Shown here piece after piece: positions 47,706 through 55,616 of a DNA stretch of 64,000 bases. The stretch's first letter is position 1, and each line of letters starts with the position of its first letter. Source of the DNA: Herbaspirillum seropedicae (lineage in GTDB: Bacteria > Pseudomonadota > Gammaproteobacteria > Burkholderiales > Burkholderiaceae_D); contig NZ_CP011930.1 in NCBI RefSeq assembly GCF_001040945.1, positions 1,736,001-1,800,000 of the forward strand, given 5' to 3'. The notes beneath the pieces were generated by a model. That model was not told the DNA's origin. It searched no databases and worked only from the letters and a program-made list of their open reading frames with translations. A program made the position numbers and the translations under genes.

Positions 47706-47726
47706 TGCAATTCCGCGCTACAAAGT

Positions 47727-48023
47727 CTATTTGGCAGACTCAGGCTGAGCATTATTTTCCGCCGGCGTGCCAGGCGCAGTAGTCGGCGCTGCGGCGTCAG
47801 GGTTGTGTATCTTCCGGGGGGCTTCCCTCGGTTCCCCCTGACGCGGCTGCTTTTTCTTCGCGGCCTCCTTGCCGTTCCCGGTAGGCGGCTCCTGGGTTCC
47901 GGAGTTGCCGGTCGCAGCCCGGTTATCGCCCGTGGGGCCGCGTTGCTCGAACGGTTGAGCCACTGCTACGGCCGAGATGCCTGCAAGTAAGAATGCAAGG
48001 CCATATTCTCGAGTCAGTTTCAT
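47727..48023 (-). CDS. small exported Pro/Gly/Asn-rich protein
   Basis: A 98-residue product. The start at 48023 has AGGAGA about 6 bases upstream and begins a signal peptide (MKLTREYGLAFLLAGISAVAVAQ). The mature chain is low-complexity and hydrophilic (Pro, Gly, Asn, Lys, Ala), probably disordered. A longer frame to 48344 is a shadow. Function unknown. Confidence 0.7.
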   Translation of the reverse strand: MKLTREYGLAFLLAGISAVAVAQPFEQRGPTGDNRAATGNSGTQEPPTGNGKEAAKKKQPRQGEPREAPRKIHNPDAAAPTTAPGTPAENNAQPESAK

Positions 48024-48120
48024 CAGGTTCTCCTGGCGCTTGCCCTTGTTGCTGCGAAACCTTCTACCCATGAATAGCGGTAGCACGTTTGCAGCAGGGC
48101 GCTGTGGTGGAAGGGAAGAG

Positions 48121-48378
48121 CTACTCGACGCGGCCTTCATTGGGGCCTGGATCACTTGGCGCAGAGGCCGGGCTCTTTTCCACCAGTACGCCACCTCGTC
48201 CAACGCGCTGTATCCCGGCTGGTGCATTGAGCGGCGGCTGTCCTCCGAGGGTTCCCTCGTGGCCCTGCGCTTCCTTTTCATAATGGGTTTCGGTGGGGCC
48301 TTCCTTGGGGCGCAGCGGTTGATCGCGATCGATGTCATGCGCATGCTGGCGCTGGTCGTGGGACTGATCCTGGCTCAT
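48121..48378 (-). CDS. small hydrophilic protein, function unknown
   Basis: An 85-residue protein starting MSQDQSHDQRQHAHDIDRDQ, highly charged and His/Gln/Pro/Gly-rich, without TM or signal. A very good AAGGAG lies 6 bases before its ATG, the best evidence that it is real; the surrounding longer frame is not. The composition suggests an intrinsically disordered, stress-type protein, but no family is recognised. Confidence 0.65.
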   Translation of the reverse strand: MSQDQSHDQRQHAHDIDRDQPLRPKEGPTETHYEKEAQGHEGTLGGQPPLNAPAGIQRVGRGGVLVEKSPASAPSDPGPNEGRVE

Positions 48379-48491
48379 AGCGGTCTCCTTAAAGCATACA
48401 AGGTAGCCGCATCGCAGCGCAGACGTTATCAGACGGCCTCTCGCATTGTCGTCGGCCAGGCGCTGACAAGACCCGGCCAGTCCTTGCCGGG

Positions 48492-48926
48492 CTAGGGCAG
48501 ATCCTGCAGCGCCCGTTCGCGCACTTTCTGCATGGCGCTCATCAATGCCTCGCGCTCGGTCTTGCTGAGCGCTTCCAGCAGGAAGGCCTCGCGCTGTTCC
48601 ACCATCGGCACGATCTTGCGATACAGCTTGCGCGCCTGCGCGGTCGGCTTGACAATGCGGGCCCGGGCGTCGTGCGGGCTGGGCTCGCGCACGATCAGTC
48701 CGGCCTCTTCCATGCGCGCCAGGGCGCGGCTGACCTGCATCTTGTCCAGCGAGGCGTGCGGCCCCAGGTCGCTGCCCTGCATCTGGCCCTGCTCGGCCAG
48801 CGCCGCCAGGATGCGCCATTCGTCACGGGTCAGGCCGAAACGGTCGGCATAGACCGTGGCCACCGAGCGGCTCACCGCTTCGGCCAGCTGCGCCAGCTGG
48901 TAGGGAAAGAAGTCCTGTAGTTTCAT
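48492..48926 (-). CDS. MarR-family transcriptional regulator
   Basis: A winged-helix repressor of 144 residues. The core is DEWRILAALAEQGQMQGSDLG, then SLDKMQVSRALARMEEAGLIVRE and a wing with DARARIVKPT. It is divergent from a VOC protein / flavin monooxygenase pair, and two near-identical palindromes lie between them. The operator beside its own ATG suggests autoregulation; the ligand is probably an aromatic compound. Confidence 0.92.
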   Translation of the reverse strand: MKLQDFFPYQLAQLAEAVSRSVATVYADRFGLTRDEWRILAALAEQGQMQGSDLGPHASLDKMQVSRALARMEEAGLIVREPSPHDARARIVKPTAQARKLYRKIVPMVEQREAFLLEALSKTEREALMSAMQKVRERALQDLP

Positions 48927-48933
48927 GCGGACA

Positions 48934-48951
48934 TGGTAACAGACGTTACCA
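48934..48951. promoter_or_regulatory. MarR operator 1
   Basis: TGGTAAC-AGAC-GTTACCA is a perfect 7-4-7 palindrome located 8 bases upstream of the marR-like start codon. It shares the core GTAAC-N4-GTTAC with a second site at 49054. Confidence 0.7.
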
Positions 48952-49053
48952 AAACACGACATCCAGTGCCGGCTTGATGCACATCAAGAACGATAACTTT
49001 GAAGCGCTTCATCTCGTCATCGACGCATTGACCATGCCGTGGCTCACTCCATA

Positions 49054-49071
49054 TAGTAACAAATGTTACTA
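49054..49071. promoter_or_regulatory. MarR operator 2
   Basis: TAGTAAC-AAAT-GTTACTA is a perfect 7-4-7 palindrome 28 bases before the VOC gene start, with the same GTAAC-N4-GTTAC core as the site at 48934. It likely overlaps the promoter of the degradative pair. Confidence 0.7.
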
Positions 49072-49099
49072 ATTAGGCCGCATCCGGCCATGGAGACCA

Positions 49100-49648
49100 A
49101 TGATGAACATCGAACGCATCCACCACGTGGCCTACCGCTGCAAGGACGCCAGGCAGACCGTCGAGTGGTATGGCAAGTACCTCAACATGGGCTTTATCCT
49201 GGCCATCGCCGAAGACCAGGTCCCGTCGACGCGGCAGGCCGATCCCTACATGCACGTCTTCCTGGATGCCGGGCAGGGCAATGTGCTGGCCTTCTTCGAG
49301 ATTCCCAATTCGCCGCCCATGGGGCGCGACGCCAATACCCCGGCCTGGGTCCAGCACCTGGCCTTCAAGGTCGATAGCGAAGCCACCCTCAAGGAGGTGA
49401 TGCAGCGCCTGCAGGCCGATGGCATCGAGGTGGTCGGGGTCACCGATCACACCATCTTCAAATCCATCTATTTCTTCGATCCCAACGGGCATCGCATCGA
49501 ATTGGCCGCCGACTGCGGTACGCCGGAACAGATGCAGCGTCTGGACGAGGTCAAGTGGGCCATGCTGGAAGAGTGGTCGCGCACGCGTCGCGCGCCCAAG
49601 CATGCGGCCTGGATGCATGAGCAGGAATTCGCCGCGCCGACCCACTGA
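49100..49648 (+). CDS. VOC (vicinal oxygen chelate) family protein, dioxygenase/glyoxalase-like
   Basis: A 182-residue metalloprotein of the glyoxalase/extradiol-dioxygenase superfamily. Conserved metal-ligand positions are visible in IERIHHVAYRCKDA (His), WVQHLAFKV (His) and PNGHRIELA (Glu). An ATG at 49100 or 49103 follows GGAG. It lies 63 bases before a flavin monooxygenase gene and after a MarR operator, so it probably acts on the monooxygenase product, for example by ring cleavage. The specific reaction is not shown. Confidence 0.87.
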   Translation: MMNIERIHHVAYRCKDARQTVEWYGKYLNMGFILAIAEDQVPSTRQADPYMHVFLDAGQGNVLAFFEIPNSPPMGRDANTPAWVQHLAFKVDSEATLKEVMQRLQADGIEVVGVTDHTIFKSIYFFDPNGHRIELAADCGTPEQMQRLDEVKWAMLEEWSRTRRAPKHAAWMHEQEFAAPTH

Positions 49649-49711
49649 GACTGCCTTCCCCGGGCGCCTTCGCCCATCTATTTCCCCTACAAGAATGAAC
49701 AGGAGACACGC

Positions 49712-51355
49712 ATGCACAGCACCTATACCTATCCCCGTTTTGCCTACCGGCAGTCCGACGAACAACGTGAGGCCAGGCCGTCTCGCCATCCCGTGGTGGT
49801 GATCGGCGCCGGTCCCATCGGCCTGACGGCGGCGCTGGAATGCGCCGCGCGCGGCTTGCCGGTGGTGGTGCTGGATGACAATGACACGGTGAGCATCGGC
49901 TCGCGGGCGGTCTGCTACGCCAAGCGCCCGCTGGAAATCTGGGATCGCCTGGGCGTGGCCCCACGCATGGTCGAGAAGGGGGTGAGCTGGAAGCTGGGCA
50001 AGGTGTTCTTCGAGGAGCGCGAGGTCTACCGCTTCGATCTATTACCCGAGCATGCGCACAAGATGCCGGCCATGATCAACCTGCAGCAGTATTACCTGGA
50101 GCAGTACCTGGTCGAGGCCTGCCAGGCCCAGCCGCTGATCGACCTGCGCTGGAAGCACAAGATGATCAGCCTGCACCAGGACGATACCCACGCCACGCTG
50201 GACGTGGAAACGCCCGATGGCATCTTCCGCATGGAGGCCGACTGGGTGATCGCCTGCGATGGGGCCAACAGCGATACGCGCAAGATGGTGGGCGCGGAGT
50301 TCAGCGGCCAGTTCTTCCAGGACCGCTTCCTCATCGCCGACGTCATCATGAAGGCGGATTTCCCGGCCGAGCGCTGGTTCTGGTTCGATCCGCCTTTCCA
50401 TCGCGGCCAGAGCGTGCTGCTGCACAAGCAGTGCGACAACGTCTGGCGCATCGATTTCCAGCTGGGCTGGGAGGCCGATCCGGAAGAAGAGAAGAAGCCC
50501 GAGAAGGTCATCCCACGCATCCAGGCCATGCTGGGCAAGGAGGTGGAGTTCGAACTGGAGTGGGTCTCGGTGTATCAGTTCGCTTGTCGCCGCATCGACA
50601 AGATGCGCTACCAGCGCGTGCTCTTTGCCGGCGACGCGGCCCACCAGGTCTCGCCCTTCGGTGCGCGCGGCGCCAATACCGGCGTGCAGGATATCGACAA
50701 CCTGGTCTGGAAGCTCAAGCTGGTCATCGACGGCAAGGCTCCGCCCAGCTTCATCGACAGCTATCACGAGGAACGCGCCTGGGCCGCCGACGACAACCTG
50801 CGCCAGTCCACCCGCTCCACCGATTTCATCACGCCCAAGAGCCGCGCCAGCAAGGCCTTGCGCGACGCTGTGCTGGGCCTGGCCGAGACCGAGGAATTCG
50901 CGCGCACGCTGGTCAATAGCGGACGCCTGTCCACGCCCACGTCCTATGTGCATTCGCCGCTCAATACCGCCGATGCGGCGCTCTTCGGTGGCCGCATGGC
51001 GCCCGGCACCGTCTGCGCCGATGCTCCGGTCTTGCGGGAGGGGCAGCCGGGATGGCTGCTGGAGTCGCTGGGGGCGGGCTTTGTCGTCCTGTTCTTCGGG
51101 GCGAGTGCGCCGCAGGCGGTGATCGAGGCAGCGGGCATCAGCGCCAGGGTGGTGACGGTGGGTGCGCCGGGCTCGGGTGCGGAACTGATTGACCGCGAAG
51201 GATTGGCTGCCTTGCGTTATGCCGCCAGTGAGGGATGCGTCTATCTGGTCCGGCCAGACCAGCATGTGGCGGCGCGCTGGAATCGTTTCCATTCGGATGA
51301 CATCGCAGCCGCCCTGGCGCGCTGCGTCGGCCAGGAGATGCCGCTGGCGGCCTGA
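49712..51355 (+). CDS. FAD-dependent aromatic monooxygenase (PheA/MhpA-like)
   Basis: A 547-residue flavoprotein hydroxylase. The Rossmann motif is VVVIGAGPIGLTAALE near residue 30, the second FAD motif VLFAGDAAHQVSPFGARGAN near 305, and a DG-type segment is WVIACDGANSD. The C-terminal thioredoxin-like domain typical of phenol and 3-(3-hydroxyphenyl)propionate hydroxylases is present. AGGAGA precedes the ATG. With the MarR regulator and VOC protein it forms a small inducible aromatic-degradation unit; the substrate is unknown. Confidence 0.9.
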   Translation: MHSTYTYPRFAYRQSDEQREARPSRHPVVVIGAGPIGLTAALECAARGLPVVVLDDNDTVSIGSRAVCYAKRPLEIWDRLGVAPRMVEKGVSWKLGKVFFEEREVYRFDLLPEHAHKMPAMINLQQYYLEQYLVEACQAQPLIDLRWKHKMISLHQDDTHATLDVETPDGIFRMEADWVIACDGANSDTRKMVGAEFSGQFFQDRFLIADVIMKADFPAERWFWFDPPFHRGQSVLLHKQCDNVWRIDFQLGWEADPEEEKKPEKVIPRIQAMLGKEVEFELEWVSVYQFACRRIDKMRYQRVLFAGDAAHQVSPFGARGANTGVQDIDNLVWKLKLVIDGKAPPSFIDSYHEERAWAADDNLRQSTRSTDFITPKSRASKALRDAVLGLAETEEFARTLVNSGRLSTPTSYVHSPLNTADAALFGGRMAPGTVCADAPVLREGQPGWLLESLGAGFVVLFFGASAPQAVIEAAGISARVVTVGAPGSGAELIDREGLAALRYAASEGCVYLVRPDQHVAARWNRFHSDDIAAALARCVGQEMPLAA

Positions 51356-51372
51356 ACGCGCCGGCTGCCAGC

Positions 51373-51408
51373 CGTCCGCGCACCCGGCGGGGCAGGGCGG
51401 CGCGGACG
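51373..51408 (+). terminator. hairpin after the monooxygenase
   Basis: CGTCCGCGC (51373-51381) pairs with GCGCGGACG (51400-51408). There is no T tract, so intrinsic termination is uncertain. Confidence 0.35.
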
Positions 51409-51458
51409 CTACATCGGCCCGGGCCGCCGCGCCCGGCGCATCAGCAAGGCTGGCAGGA

Positions 51459-51689
51459 TCAGTAGATATCCATGCCGAAATACTGGCCTACGTCACCCTC
51501 GGTCCAGTCCTTGATCACGTTGCGTTCCAGCATGACGCGATATTCGGAGCGGGTGCTGCCATCGGGCAGGCTGAGCACACGGCTTTCCAGCGTATAGACG
51601 GTTTCATGAATCCGTGTGCTCATCGAGACATGCTTGAGGATGTTGCCGCTGGCCAGCTCAGGGGGATTGTCGTGGGAAGGCATGTCCAT
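51459..51689 (-). CDS. hypothetical protein cotranscribed with cheY
   Basis: A 76-residue acidic protein (MDMPSHDNPPELASGN at the start, GDVGQYFGMDIY at the end). No domain is recognised. AGGAAG lies 7 bases before the ATG. It starts 15 bases after the cheY-like gene on the same strand, so a link to chemotaxis or signalling is possible. Confidence 0.7.
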   Translation of the reverse strand: MDMPSHDNPPELASGNILKHVSMSTRIHETVYTLESRVLSLPDGSTRSEYRVMLERNVIKDWTEGDVGQYFGMDIY

Positions 51690-51704
51690 GTTCTCGCTTC
51701 CTGT

Positions 51705-52106
51705 TTATTGCATGTGCGCGCGGCGGGCCAGGATCTTTTCGATCTTTTCCTTGAGCGTGGTGGCGTTGAAGGGTTTGACGATATAGCCATCCGCGCCTTC
51801 CTGCGCGGCCATGACGATGTTCTCCTTCTTGGCTTCGGCCGTGATCATCAGCACCGGCAGATGCGACAGCGCAGGTGTGCTGCGGATCTTCTTGAGCAGG
51901 GTCAGGCCATCCATCACCGGCATGTTCCAGTCCGTCAGCACGAAGGTGATATTGGAGGCGCCCGATTCCAGGATCTTCAGGGCCGATGAGCCATCGTCTG
52001 CTTCCACGATCTTGGTGTATTCGAGTTCCTTGAGCAGGCCGCTGACGATGCGTCGCATCGTCGAAAAATCATCGACCACGAGGAAATGCTGTTCTGTTGC
52101 TGCCAT
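51705..52106 (-). CDS. cheY: CheY-like chemotaxis response regulator
   Basis: A single receiver domain of 133 residues. The acidic pair is in [11 protein letters not shown], the phospho-acceptor Asp in [12 protein letters not shown] (near 59), the conserved Thr in MITAEA and Lys in GYIVKPF. These match CheY rather than an output-domain regulator. A chemoreceptor gene lies about 850 bases away on the other strand; no CheA or motor genes are in the window, so its role in flagellar control versus another output is not proven. Confidence 0.88.
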   Translation of the reverse strand: MAATEQHFLVVDDFSTMRRIVSGLLKELEYTKIVEADDGSSALKILESGASNITFVLTDWNMPVMDGLTLLKKIRSTPALSHLPVLMITAEAKKENIVMAAQEGADGYIVKPFNATTLKEKIEKILARRAHMQ

Positions 52107-52960
52107 GATTGCTTTACCTATTACGTTGTTGCGCCTGCCCTGTTACGCGGGCACGAAGCTCGTCGCGTCGCTTGCAGCCGGGGTATCCGGGCAGGCGCGG
52201 TCATGCGGCCACAGGGCGCGCGCAGGTTGGCCATCGTCCAGCGAGGCGCCTGCTATGTCAGAAGGGGGATGGGCTCAGTGCTGCCGCGCCCATTTGCCGT
52301 GCGCATTCTTGCTGTATCGCAATGCCAGCGGCTGGGTTCCCCATGTGCTGGAGAGGGCCAGGGCCATCTGGGCGCAGGACGGATTGTCCTTGTCGAGAAG
52401 AAGTCGAGGTCGGCGTGGCTGCGCGCCGGCCTCGAGAGCAGCGCCGCGCCAGGCGCAACGGTCTGCGCCGTCAGCGCCAGCAGGCGGGTGAAAGGGGGGC
52501 TTGATCATGTTGGTCCGTTACAGTGGGGGGAATGAAAAGGACTATTGAAAAGCTGTCAAAAATGCCATGACGGCCTTAGTTGTTATACCAGAAATCAAGG
52601 ACGTCAAAAACCAGCGCTTGCAGAGCAATCGCGGCGCTTTTCCTCGGATGGGCAAGGACCGAGATGGGCATAATCCGGCAGGCTGCCCAGGTTCTGTGCG
52701 GCGGAAGTTTTACGTGACTGCACTTGACTATTGCTAAAGCTCATCCAGTGCTGGCGGCCCCGCCCGGCATGGCGCAGGGGTGACCGGCATTTCCCCCGCG
52801 ATACACTGCGGTCCGCCGATCAGGCGGGACTCTTGCCCTCTTTTTCCGGAAGGGCGCGCACCGTGGTCGACTTATCATGAGGGCATACCAGACTGCGCAT
52901 CGCCGACCAGCGAAAGCGCGGCACCGTGCCCCCCATCCCACGAACCACTCCGGAAAACTC
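52107..52960. other. long spacer between cheY and the chemoreceptor gene
   Basis: About 850 bases with no strong gene. One minus-strand frame (52275-52508) might encode a small protein. The segment 52540-52630 is AT-richer and may hold promoters. No convincing sigma-28 site was found. Confidence 0.5.
52275..52508 (-). CDS. possible small protein in the cheY-chemoreceptor spacer
   Basis: A 77-codon frame whose C-terminal half (LDKDNPSCAQMALALSST, then LRYSKNAHGKWARQH) reads like a real protein, while the N-terminal half is Arg/Ala-rich. There is no ribosome site at its ATG. Not recognised. Confidence 0.25.
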   Translation of the reverse strand: MIKPPFHPPAGADGADRCAWRGAALEAGAQPRRPRLLLDKDNPSCAQMALALSSTWGTQPLALRYSKNAHGKWARQH

Positions 52961-54532
52961 ATGAATCCTCTTCGTCGTCTGCGTCTCGGCGCGCGTCTTG
53001 CCTGCGGCTTTGCCGCGCTGTTGCTGTTGCTGGTGGTCATCACCGTCATCGGTATCACCCGCATGTCCTCCCTGGACAATACTTCCACGCAACTGAGCGC
53101 GCAGATCTATCCCAAGGTCAGCGCGGCCCAGAAGATGCAATACCTGATGATGAATATCGCCCGTTCGGCCCGTAACATCATCATCCTCTCCGACGAAGCC
53201 CAGATGGCCAGCAACAAGCAGGGCATCGACAAGGATCTGGCCGAATACGCCCGGTTGCTCGAGCAACTGCGCAGCAGCGCCATGACCGAGGAAGGTCGTC
53301 AGATGATCAACGCCGTCGCCGAGGCCAGCAAGAATTACTTCGCCTTCACCAACGACGTCGTCGCCTTGGGTTTGAAGAACCAGAACGAGGAAGGCCAGCG
53401 CCTGCTGTTCGGCCCGCGCTACAAGAGCCAGGGTGAATTGCTGGCGCGGCTGACCGAACTGGTGCAGCGTTATGAAGGCCAGATGCAGCAGGCCTCCGCA
53501 CAGGCCCACGCTACCTATGTGACCTCGGCCACCATCCTGGGTGGTGCGGCTGGCGTGGCCATCTTGCTGGGCCTGCTGGCCGCGCTGGTGATCACCCGCT
53601 CCATCACCGTGCCCATGGCCGAGGCCGTGGATGCCGCGCGCAAGGTGGCCAATGGTGATCTCACCAAGGACATCCGCGACAACTCCCCCGACGAAACCGG
53701 TGAGCTGCTGGTGGCGCTGCGCGAGATGAACAGCGCCCTGGTCGATATCGTGACCAATGTGCGTACCGGCGCCGATACCATCGCAACGGCCTCGCAGGAA
53801 ATCGCAGCTGGCAACCAGGACCTGTCGGCGCGCACCGAACATCAGGCCAGCTCGCTGGAAGAAACTGCCTCGTCGATGGAAGAACTGACCTCGACCGTCC
53901 AGCAGAACAGCGCCAACGCCCGCCAGGCGGCCGAGATGGCGCAGTCGGCATCGGGTATTGCCGGCCAGGGCGGTGAATTGGTCGGTGACGTGGTGGCGAC
54001 CATGGACGATATCGACGCCTCCGCCCGCAAGATCGTGGACATCATCGGCGTCATCGATGGCATCGCCTTCCAGACCAACATCCTGGCCCTGAATGCAGCC
54101 GTGGAAGCGGCCCGCGCCGGTGAACAGGGACGAGGCTTCGCGGTGGTCGCCACCGAGGTGCGCAGCCTGGCGCAGCGCTCGGCGGCAGCGGCCAAGGAGA
54201 TCAAGGTCCTGATCGGTGATTCGGTGGAGAAGGTGGATTCGGGCGCGCACCTGGTCAAGAAGGCCGGCCAGACCATGCAGGAGATCGTCAAGAGCGTGGC
54301 CCAGGTCAATGCCGTGATCAACCAGATCAGCAATGCCGGCGAAGAGCAGCGCGCCGGCATCGAACAGGTCAATCAGGCCATCACGCAGATGGATGAAGTG
54401 ACCCAGCAGAACGCCGCCCTGGTCGAACAGGCCGCAGCGGCTTCGCGCGCCATGCAGACCCAGGCCGCAGACCTGGCCGAGAAGGTCAGCATCTTCCGCC
54501 TGCCGGCCCAGGCCCGCAGCGCCATGTCCTGA
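52961..54532 (+). CDS. methyl-accepting chemotaxis protein
   Basis: A transmembrane chemoreceptor of 523 residues. TM1 spans about residues 13-33, followed by a four-helix-bundle periplasmic ligand domain, TM2 near 190-212, HAMP, and the signalling domain with hairpin tip [25 protein letters not shown] sequence (residues about 375-395). No CheR-binding pentapeptide is visible at the C-terminus (ends [11 protein letters not shown]). The start at 52961 is preferred to a longer frame, since it opens directly before the basic residues of TM1. The ligand is unknown. Confidence 0.93.
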   Translation: MNPLRRLRLGARLACGFAALLLLLVVITVIGITRMSSLDNTSTQLSAQIYPKVSAAQKMQYLMMNIARSARNIIILSDEAQMASNKQGIDKDLAEYARLLEQLRSSAMTEEGRQMINAVAEASKNYFAFTNDVVALGLKNQNEEGQRLLFGPRYKSQGELLARLTELVQRYEGQMQQASAQAHATYVTSATILGGAAGVAILLGLLAALVITRSITVPMAEAVDAARKVANGDLTKDIRDNSPDETGELLVALREMNSALVDIVTNVRTGADTIATASQEIAAGNQDLSARTEHQASSLEETASSMEELTSTVQQNSANARQAAEMAQSASGIAGQGGELVGDVVATMDDIDASARKIVDIIGVIDGIAFQTNILALNAAVEAARAGEQGRGFAVVATEVRSLAQRSAAAAKEIKVLIGDSVEKVDSGAHLVKKAGQTMQEIVKSVAQVNAVINQISNAGEEQRAGIEQVNQAITQMDEVTQQNAALVEQAAAASRAMQTQAADLAEKVSIFRLPAQARSAMS

Positions 54533-54558
54533 TCCGCTGCCCGTAAGGTAGTCGCCCG

Positions 54559-54594
54559 CAAGCCCGGCCGCCTGGAAACAGGCCGCCGGGCTTG
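54559..54594 (+). terminator. hairpin after the chemoreceptor gene
   Basis: CAAGCCCGGC (54559-54568) pairs with GCCGGGCTTG (54585-54594), with further pairing of CGCCTG/CAGG inside. Only a short T run follows. Confidence 0.5.
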
Positions 54595-54744
54595 TTGCTG
54601 ATAGCGGGGAGGGAAGGCAGGATGCGCGCTGGCGCCGTGACGCATCACTGCGCCATCCGTTGACGATGGCGCAGCAGCAGAATCAGTGCGGGAACAGCGG
54701 GGGCAGCAGGAGCGGCGGGAACGACGACAACCGCGGGAGCAAAC

Positions 54745-54963
54745 TCAGTCCTGGCCTTTGGCGGCGATATCGATGGCGCGCACGATGGCCACGGCCTTTT
54801 CGATCACTTCGGCCTGGCTGGTCACGCGCATGCTTTTCTTGAGATGATGGATGGCGTCGCGGGTCTTTTTGCTCACCGGCACATTGATGTAACCATCGGG
54901 TTCGGTGAGGAAACGGGGCGGGGTGACGACGACGGCTTCCTGAATCTTGCTACGTTTGGGCAT
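54745..54963 (-). CDS. small ribbon-helix-helix-like protein
   Basis: A 72-residue protein starting MPKRSKIQEAVVV, with GGGAGA before the ATG. The central part (GYINVPVSKKTRDAIHHLKKSMRVTSQAEVIEKAV) alternates a strand with two helices, resembling an RHH DNA-binding fold, but without a confirmed family match. A longer frame to 54978 adds five residues. No toxin gene adjoins it. Confidence 0.65.
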   Translation of the reverse strand: MPKRSKIQEAVVVTPPRFLTEPDGYINVPVSKKTRDAIHHLKKSMRVTSQAEVIEKAVAIVRAIDIAAKGQD

Positions 54964-55616
54964 TAGAGTCTCCCTCATTCATGGGTAGATTGTGACTGCG
55001 CGAATATAACTTTTATCTCCAAAAAGTTAGAACACATTTTTTCTATTTTACGCATTTTCTTTGCTGGATCTTATTTGGTGAGAACGAATATCTTCTGATT
55101 CGGCAGGATCGCAACAGAAATTTTTTATATTTATTCCCCTGGAAGGGCGTTGGCCGGCGCTGGCAACGGGCGTCAGCGAGAGGCGCGGCGCGAGGGAGAT
55201 TTGTTAGGTTTTCACTCTATGGGAAAAATATATGCTTGCGCTGTCCTGCAGCATTTCCCTATGAGAAGCGCCATCCTCTTGCATCCTCACCACGTTTGGG
55301 CAAGGACGCTTTACTAAATGCCGGCGAGTCGCCGCGTGTGCTCTGGCGCTGCTGGCTGCCGTGCTTGCAGGGCAGCGGCCTGCGCCTCGGGAGGGCGCTC
55401 ATTCATGATGCGGCGCACCTGCTGGCATAGTCCTTGCAGTCTCGGTAGGCATGATGAGCGGCTGGCAAGCCAGGGGCGACTGAGGCATTTTGTTAGTCCT
55501 GACGTTCCGGTGTTGCGGTGTTTCGGTGTTGCAGTATCCCGGTGATGCCAGGTGATGCTTGTCATGTCAGCTTGTCACTCCCTTACCCGACCATTTCTCG
55601 ACCTCAAGGAATCCGC
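54964..55616. other. long intergenic region with AT-rich patch and GGTG-type repeats
   Basis: About 650 bases without a gene I can support. 55000-55140 is strongly AT-rich and contains an AACTTTT/AAAAGTT inverted repeat (55008-55028). 55506-55560 is a run of near-repeats (CGGTGTTG, CGGTGTTT, CGGTGTTG, CGGTGATG, AGGTGATG). The ribosome site AAGGA of the next gene is at 55606-55610. Confidence 0.5.

Noticed and set aside
45570..47720. Search for an attachment-site repeat of the tRNA-Ser 3' end at the far side of the AT-rich cassette
   Set aside because: No copy of the T-arm/acceptor end was found by eye near 47.6-47.8 kb, and no integrase is present, so no att site is claimed.
47977..48495. 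A 172-codon plus-strand ORF opposite the two small minus-strand genes
   Set aside because: It lacks a ribosome site and recognisable sequence, while both minus-strand genes have strong sites and sensible composition.
52700..52960. A sigma-28 flagellar promoter upstream of the chemoreceptor gene
   Set aside because: TAAA at 52735 is followed at the right distance by GCGGCCCC, not by a GCCGATAA-like element.
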